Origin: CADCVW01 sp964251385 | GTDB lineage: Bacteria; Pseudomonadota; Alphaproteobacteria; Sphingomonadales; Sphingomonadaceae | Direction of reading: 5' to 3' | NCBI GenBank assembly: GCA_964251385.1 | Contig: CAXUJK010000001.1 | Location: forward strand, 248,001 to 312,000 | DNA length: 64,000 nucleotides | Shown here: in pieces, positions 61,591 through 64,000 of the stretch | How positions within the stretch are numbered: the first letter of the stretch is position 1 | Layout of the letters: the number at the start of each line of letters is the position of its first letter | Made by a program: the position numbers and the translations under genes | The notes under the pieces: model-generated | Database searches by the model: none | Seen by the model: the letters and a program-made list of their open reading frames with translations, nothing else | Told to the model about the DNA's origin: nothing

Positions 61591-61689
61591 ATTGTTTCCC
61601 GATGGAGTCGGGAGCCGTAACGAACGCGGGTACGTACAAGTGCCGTTGCTCCGGCTTGACGGGGAACCGGTTGGACGACACGCCGGGGC

Positions 61690-62484
61690 ATGATCCCGCC
61701 GTCCAAGTCCAAGCCAAGTGCGAAGCCGCGTCGCGAACCCGAGCGATCCGCGACGCGCACGGGCAAGGAGCCGCAACGTATCGCCAAGCTGCTCGCGCGT
61801 GCCGGGGTGGCGTCGCGCCGCGAGATCGAGCGGATGATCGAGGAGCGGCGGATTTCGGTGGGCGGCGTGGCCGTCGAGCACCCGGCGACGCTGCTGACTT
61901 CGCTGCATGGCGTCACGGTCGACGGTGAGCCCGTCAAGGCCCCTGCCCCCGCCAAGTTGTTCCGGTATCACAAGCCCACGGGGCTGCTGACCGCGGAGCG
62001 CGATCCGGCGGGGCGACCCACCATCTATGACAGGCTGCCCGCGGGATTGCCGCGGCTGGTGCCGGTGGGCCGGCTCGATCTCAACACCGAAGGGCTGTTG
62101 TTGATGACGACGGACGGCGGGTTGAAGCGCACGCTCGAACTGCCGTCGTCGGGCGTCGAACGCACGTACCGCGCGCGGGTGTTCGGCCCGATCAGCCAGG
62201 CGCAGCTGGAGGAGCTCATCCACGGCATCGAGATCGAAGGGGTGCGGTACGGCAAGATCGACGCCAATCTGGAGCGGCGCACGGGGCGCAACGGCTGGGT
62301 CGAGATGCGGCTGACCGAGGGCAAGAACCGCGAAGTGCGGCGCGTGCTCGAGCATTTCGGGCTCAAAGTGTCGCGGTTGATACGTACGAGTTACGGGCCG
62401 TTCGAACTCGGCGACCTGGAAGCGGGCGCGGTCGAGGAAGTGCGGCAGCATGACCTGGTCGCGTTCCGGAAGACGCTGACATGA
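61690..62484 (+). CDS. Pseudouridine synthase, RluB/RsuA family
   Basis: Modifies ribosomal RNA uridine. The 264 residues contain a basic N-terminal extension, an S4 RNA-binding domain (RIAKLLARAGVASRREIERMI), HKPTGLL, the catalytic Asp in PVGRLDLNTEGLLLMT near 123-138, and the family motif LTEGKNREVRRVLEHFG near 213-229. RluB-like by its extension and length, but RsuA/RluE are relatives. Its ATGA overlaps rsmD. Confidence 0.9.
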   Translation: MIPPSKSKPSAKPRREPERSATRTGKEPQRIAKLLARAGVASRREIERMIEERRISVGGVAVEHPATLLTSLHGVTVDGEPVKAPAPAKLFRYHKPTGLLTAERDPAGRPTIYDRLPAGLPRLVPVGRLDLNTEGLLLMTTDGGLKRTLELPSSGVERTYRARVFGPISQAQLEELIHGIEIEGVRYGKIDANLERRTGRNGWVEMRLTEGKNREVRRVLEHFGLKVSRLIRTSYGPFELGDLEAGAVEEVRQHDLVAFRKTLT

Positions 62485-63029
62485 GGATCATCGCCGGCGC
62501 GTGGCGGGGCCGCGCAATCGTCGCGCCCAAAGGCACGGACACGCGGCCGACGAGCAACCGCGCGCGGGAAGCCTTGTTCTCGATGCTGACGAGCCGGGTA
62601 GGCGATTTCGAAGGGTTGAAGGTCGCCGATCTGTTCGCGGGTTCGGGGTCGCTCGGGCTCGAAGCGTTGTCGCGGGGGGCGGCGCACTGCACGTTCGTCG
62701 AGACCGACCGGGAGGCGCTGGAGGCGATCAAGGTCAACGTCGCGCACTTGGGTGCCCCGAACCCTCAGGACAAAGCGACGGTGCGCGCAGGCACGGCCGA
62801 GAACTTTCATGGCGGGCCGTTCGACCTCGTGTTCTGCGATCCGCCTTATCTCAGCGGCCTCGGACACAAGGCGCTCGCCCGAATCACGGTCGCGCCGGGC
62901 GGTTGGGCGAGCATCGAGACCGCGAGGGTCGAGGATGTCGCCGTCGAGGGCTACACGGTCGATACCGTGCGCAAGTACGGCAAGGCGAAGATCACGTTGC
63001 TACGCCGTGTCGGGATCGTTCCGGATTAG
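62481..63029 (+). CDS. rsmD: 16S rRNA (guanine-N2-) methyltransferase RsmD
   Basis: A 182-residue SAM-dependent enzyme that methylates G966 of 16S rRNA. SAM motif DLFAGSGSLGLEALSRGA near 50-67 and the catalytic DPPY in VFCDPPYLSGLGH near 116 mark RsmD. N-terminal MRIIAGAWRGRAI is typical. It overlaps the pseudouridine synthase gene by ATGA and converges with the PAP2 gene. Confidence 0.95.
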   Translation: MRIIAGAWRGRAIVAPKGTDTRPTSNRAREALFSMLTSRVGDFEGLKVADLFAGSGSLGLEALSRGAAHCTFVETDREALEAIKVNVAHLGAPNPQDKATVRAGTAENFHGGPFDLVFCDPPYLSGLGHKALARITVAPGGWASIETARVEDVAVEGYTVDTVRKYGKAKITLLRRVGIVPD

Positions 63030-63991
63030 GCCGACGCGGCGGGAGCGACCTGACGAAAGGCCCGTGCGCGGCGGGGCCTGATGTGACGCAGATGCCGCGG
63101 GTGGGATGCCCAGATGGCGAAGGCGGCCACCAGCACGCCCGCGAGTACGTCTACGAGATAGTGGTTGCCTTCCACCGGGGTCGCCGCGAGCATCGCCGCG
63201 TTGACCGCGAAAAGCGGCCAGCGCAAGCGGCGCAGCCGTGAGCCGAACCACGCGAACAGCACCGCTGCCGCGGCATGGAAGCTCGGGAACGTCACCATGC
63301 CGATCATCGTGGCCGGGTCGATCTCGCCCAGGGATCTGGCGCGCGCCGCCGCGATGACCGCTGTGTGCTGGATGCCCGACGTGGGTGCGTAGCTCATGTC
63401 GCCGCCGGCAAGCCAGGTGAGCGGGCCGACCGCGGGGAAGAACGGGTAGAACGCCATCGTCACGACCAATGCGAGCCAGAAGGCCATGAGGAAACGGCGG
63501 GCGTGATCCTCTCGGCCTGCCAGGACCAGTCCGGCGATCAGCACGATCGGCGTGGCGCCGATGCATTGGTACGACCAGCGGCCGACCCATTGCAGGGCCG
63601 GCGAGCCTTGCGTCAGGCGGTAGGCCCCGAGCCAGTCGAACCCGAGCCGAGCGTCGAGAGCGGCGAGAAACGCATCGCAATAGGGGCGCGTCCAGGTCGA
63701 CAACGTGTAGCTCGCGAGCAAACCCGCGAGCGTCAGGCCGAGGAAGATCGCCAGGATTTCGACGAGATTGGCGAGCCGGCGCGGCCAGAGCTTTCCGTGG
63801 CGATCCGCCTTGGTGACCAGGATCGCGGCCGTGGTGAGCATCGCGACAAGTTCGAGATGCCCGGTCGGGTTCACGGAAAGCCCCGCGTACGGCATCGCGG
63901 CGGCGAGCAGGAGCGCCGATGCCAGGAACGCGAGCCAGGGAACGATGCGCGGGACGCGCCCGCCTTCCAGAGATTGCGAAGCGCTGAGCAC
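63026..63991 (-). CDS. PAP2 family membrane phosphatase (start uncertain at window edge)
   Basis: A 321-residue protein with six or more membrane segments. PAP2 motifs are FPSFHAAAAVLFAWFG near 235-250 and EGNHYLVDVLAGVLVA near 280-295, with the AFYPFFPAVGPLTW periplasmic stretch between. It resembles the inositolphosphotransferase-like PAP2_3 group, so it may act on lipid-linked phosphates. GTG at 63991 is the first start inside the window, but the frame stays open to the window edge, so the true start may be upstream. Confidence 0.82.
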   Translation of the reverse strand: MLSASQSLEGGRVPRIVPWLAFLASALLLAAAMPYAGLSVNPTGHLELVAMLTTAAILVTKADRHGKLWPRRLANLVEILAIFLGLTLAGLLASYTLSTWTRPYCDAFLAALDARLGFDWLGAYRLTQGSPALQWVGRWSYQCIGATPIVLIAGLVLAGREDHARRFLMAFWLALVVTMAFYPFFPAVGPLTWLAGGDMSYAPTSGIQHTAVIAAARARSLGEIDPATMIGMVTFPSFHAAAAVLFAWFGSRLRRLRWPLFAVNAAMLAATPVEGNHYLVDVLAGVLVAAFAIWASHPRHLRHIRPRRARAFRQVAPAASA

Positions 63992-64000
63992 GGCGTGGCG

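Noticed and set aside
61602..62451. Upstream extension of the response regulator on the minus strand
   Set aside because: It is opposite the RluB-like gene, and the receiver domain begins after the ATG at 61590.

Overview
The window looks like a contiguous stretch of chromosome from a GC-rich alphaproteobacterium of the order Sphingomonadales, most likely Sphingomonas or a close relative. The support is the gene content and local order: mreBCD-mrdA-rodA, lapA-pyrF-accD-folC, fabD-fabG-acpP-fabF-mltG, xerD-accA, cvpA-cysS, rimO next to an M17 aminopeptidase, a DksA variant with one zinc-type cysteine, small DDDD-tailed membrane proteins, and a PEP-CTERM-like surface protein. No plasmid, prophage, transposase, integron or CRISPR array is visible. 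Genes are densely packed on both strands, often with ATGA or GTGA stop/start overlaps.

Layout. 0-5.6 kb: Rod complex for cell elongation (mreB, mreC, mreD, PBP2, RodA), then tRNA-Lys. 5.7-16.8 kb: an exopolysaccharide region with a UDP-glucuronate 4-epimerase, an M48/PDZ lipoprotein, a metallophosphatase, a UDP-sugar dehydrogenase, a Wza-type export lipoprotein, a Wzc-type co-polymerase with fused tyrosine kinase, a TPR protein and an O-antigen polymerase/ligase-like protein. The wza-wzy block is bracketed by two paralogous small membrane proteins that are nearly identical at the C terminus. 16.8-21.2 kb: nitronate monooxygenase and small regulatory or unknown proteins (DUF1465, two YdcH/DUF465, PilZ, DksA-like), then the PEP-CTERM-like protein. 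21.3-26.6 kb: surE, a K+ channel, rimO, a leucyl aminopeptidase, a MarR regulator and what looks like a truncated NlpC/P60 protein. 26.6-33.3 kb: mltG and fatty-acid synthesis genes, then LD-carboxypeptidase divergent from an Mpl-like Mur ligase. 33.3-34.2 kb: an orphan three-span membrane protein of different base composition. 34.4-40 kb: rpsF-rpsR-rplI, folE, a flavoprotein, tRNA-Arg, DUF1178, a nitrilase-family amidase, grxC and comF. 40.2-48 kb: a methyltransferase, mutT, two Flp pilins, an M48/LysM protease, accA, xerD, a large protein of unknown function, a 57-residue membrane protein and aroK. 48-64 kb: a Kef-type antiporter, an Fe-S scaffold, cysS, cvpA, radA, an EEP hydrolase, a serine hydrolase, lapA, pyrF, accD, folC, an AmpG-like permease, a response regulator, an RluB-like synthase, rsmD and a PAP2 protein.

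Together the genes emphasise the envelope: peptidoglycan elongation, cutting (MltG) and recycling (AmpG, LdcA, Mpl), fatty-acid precursors (Acc and Fab), and capsule or exopolysaccharide export. The EPS block has export, length-control and polymerisation genes but no glycosyltransferase or flippase, so the sugar-assembly genes must lie elsewhere. The features most worth checking are the paired DDDD-tailed membrane proteins around the EPS genes, the PEP-CTERM-like protein, the orphan membrane gene at 33.4-34.2 kb, the missing trpFBA between pyrF and accD, the truncated NlpC/P60 gene, and three families of palindromic intergenic repeats.
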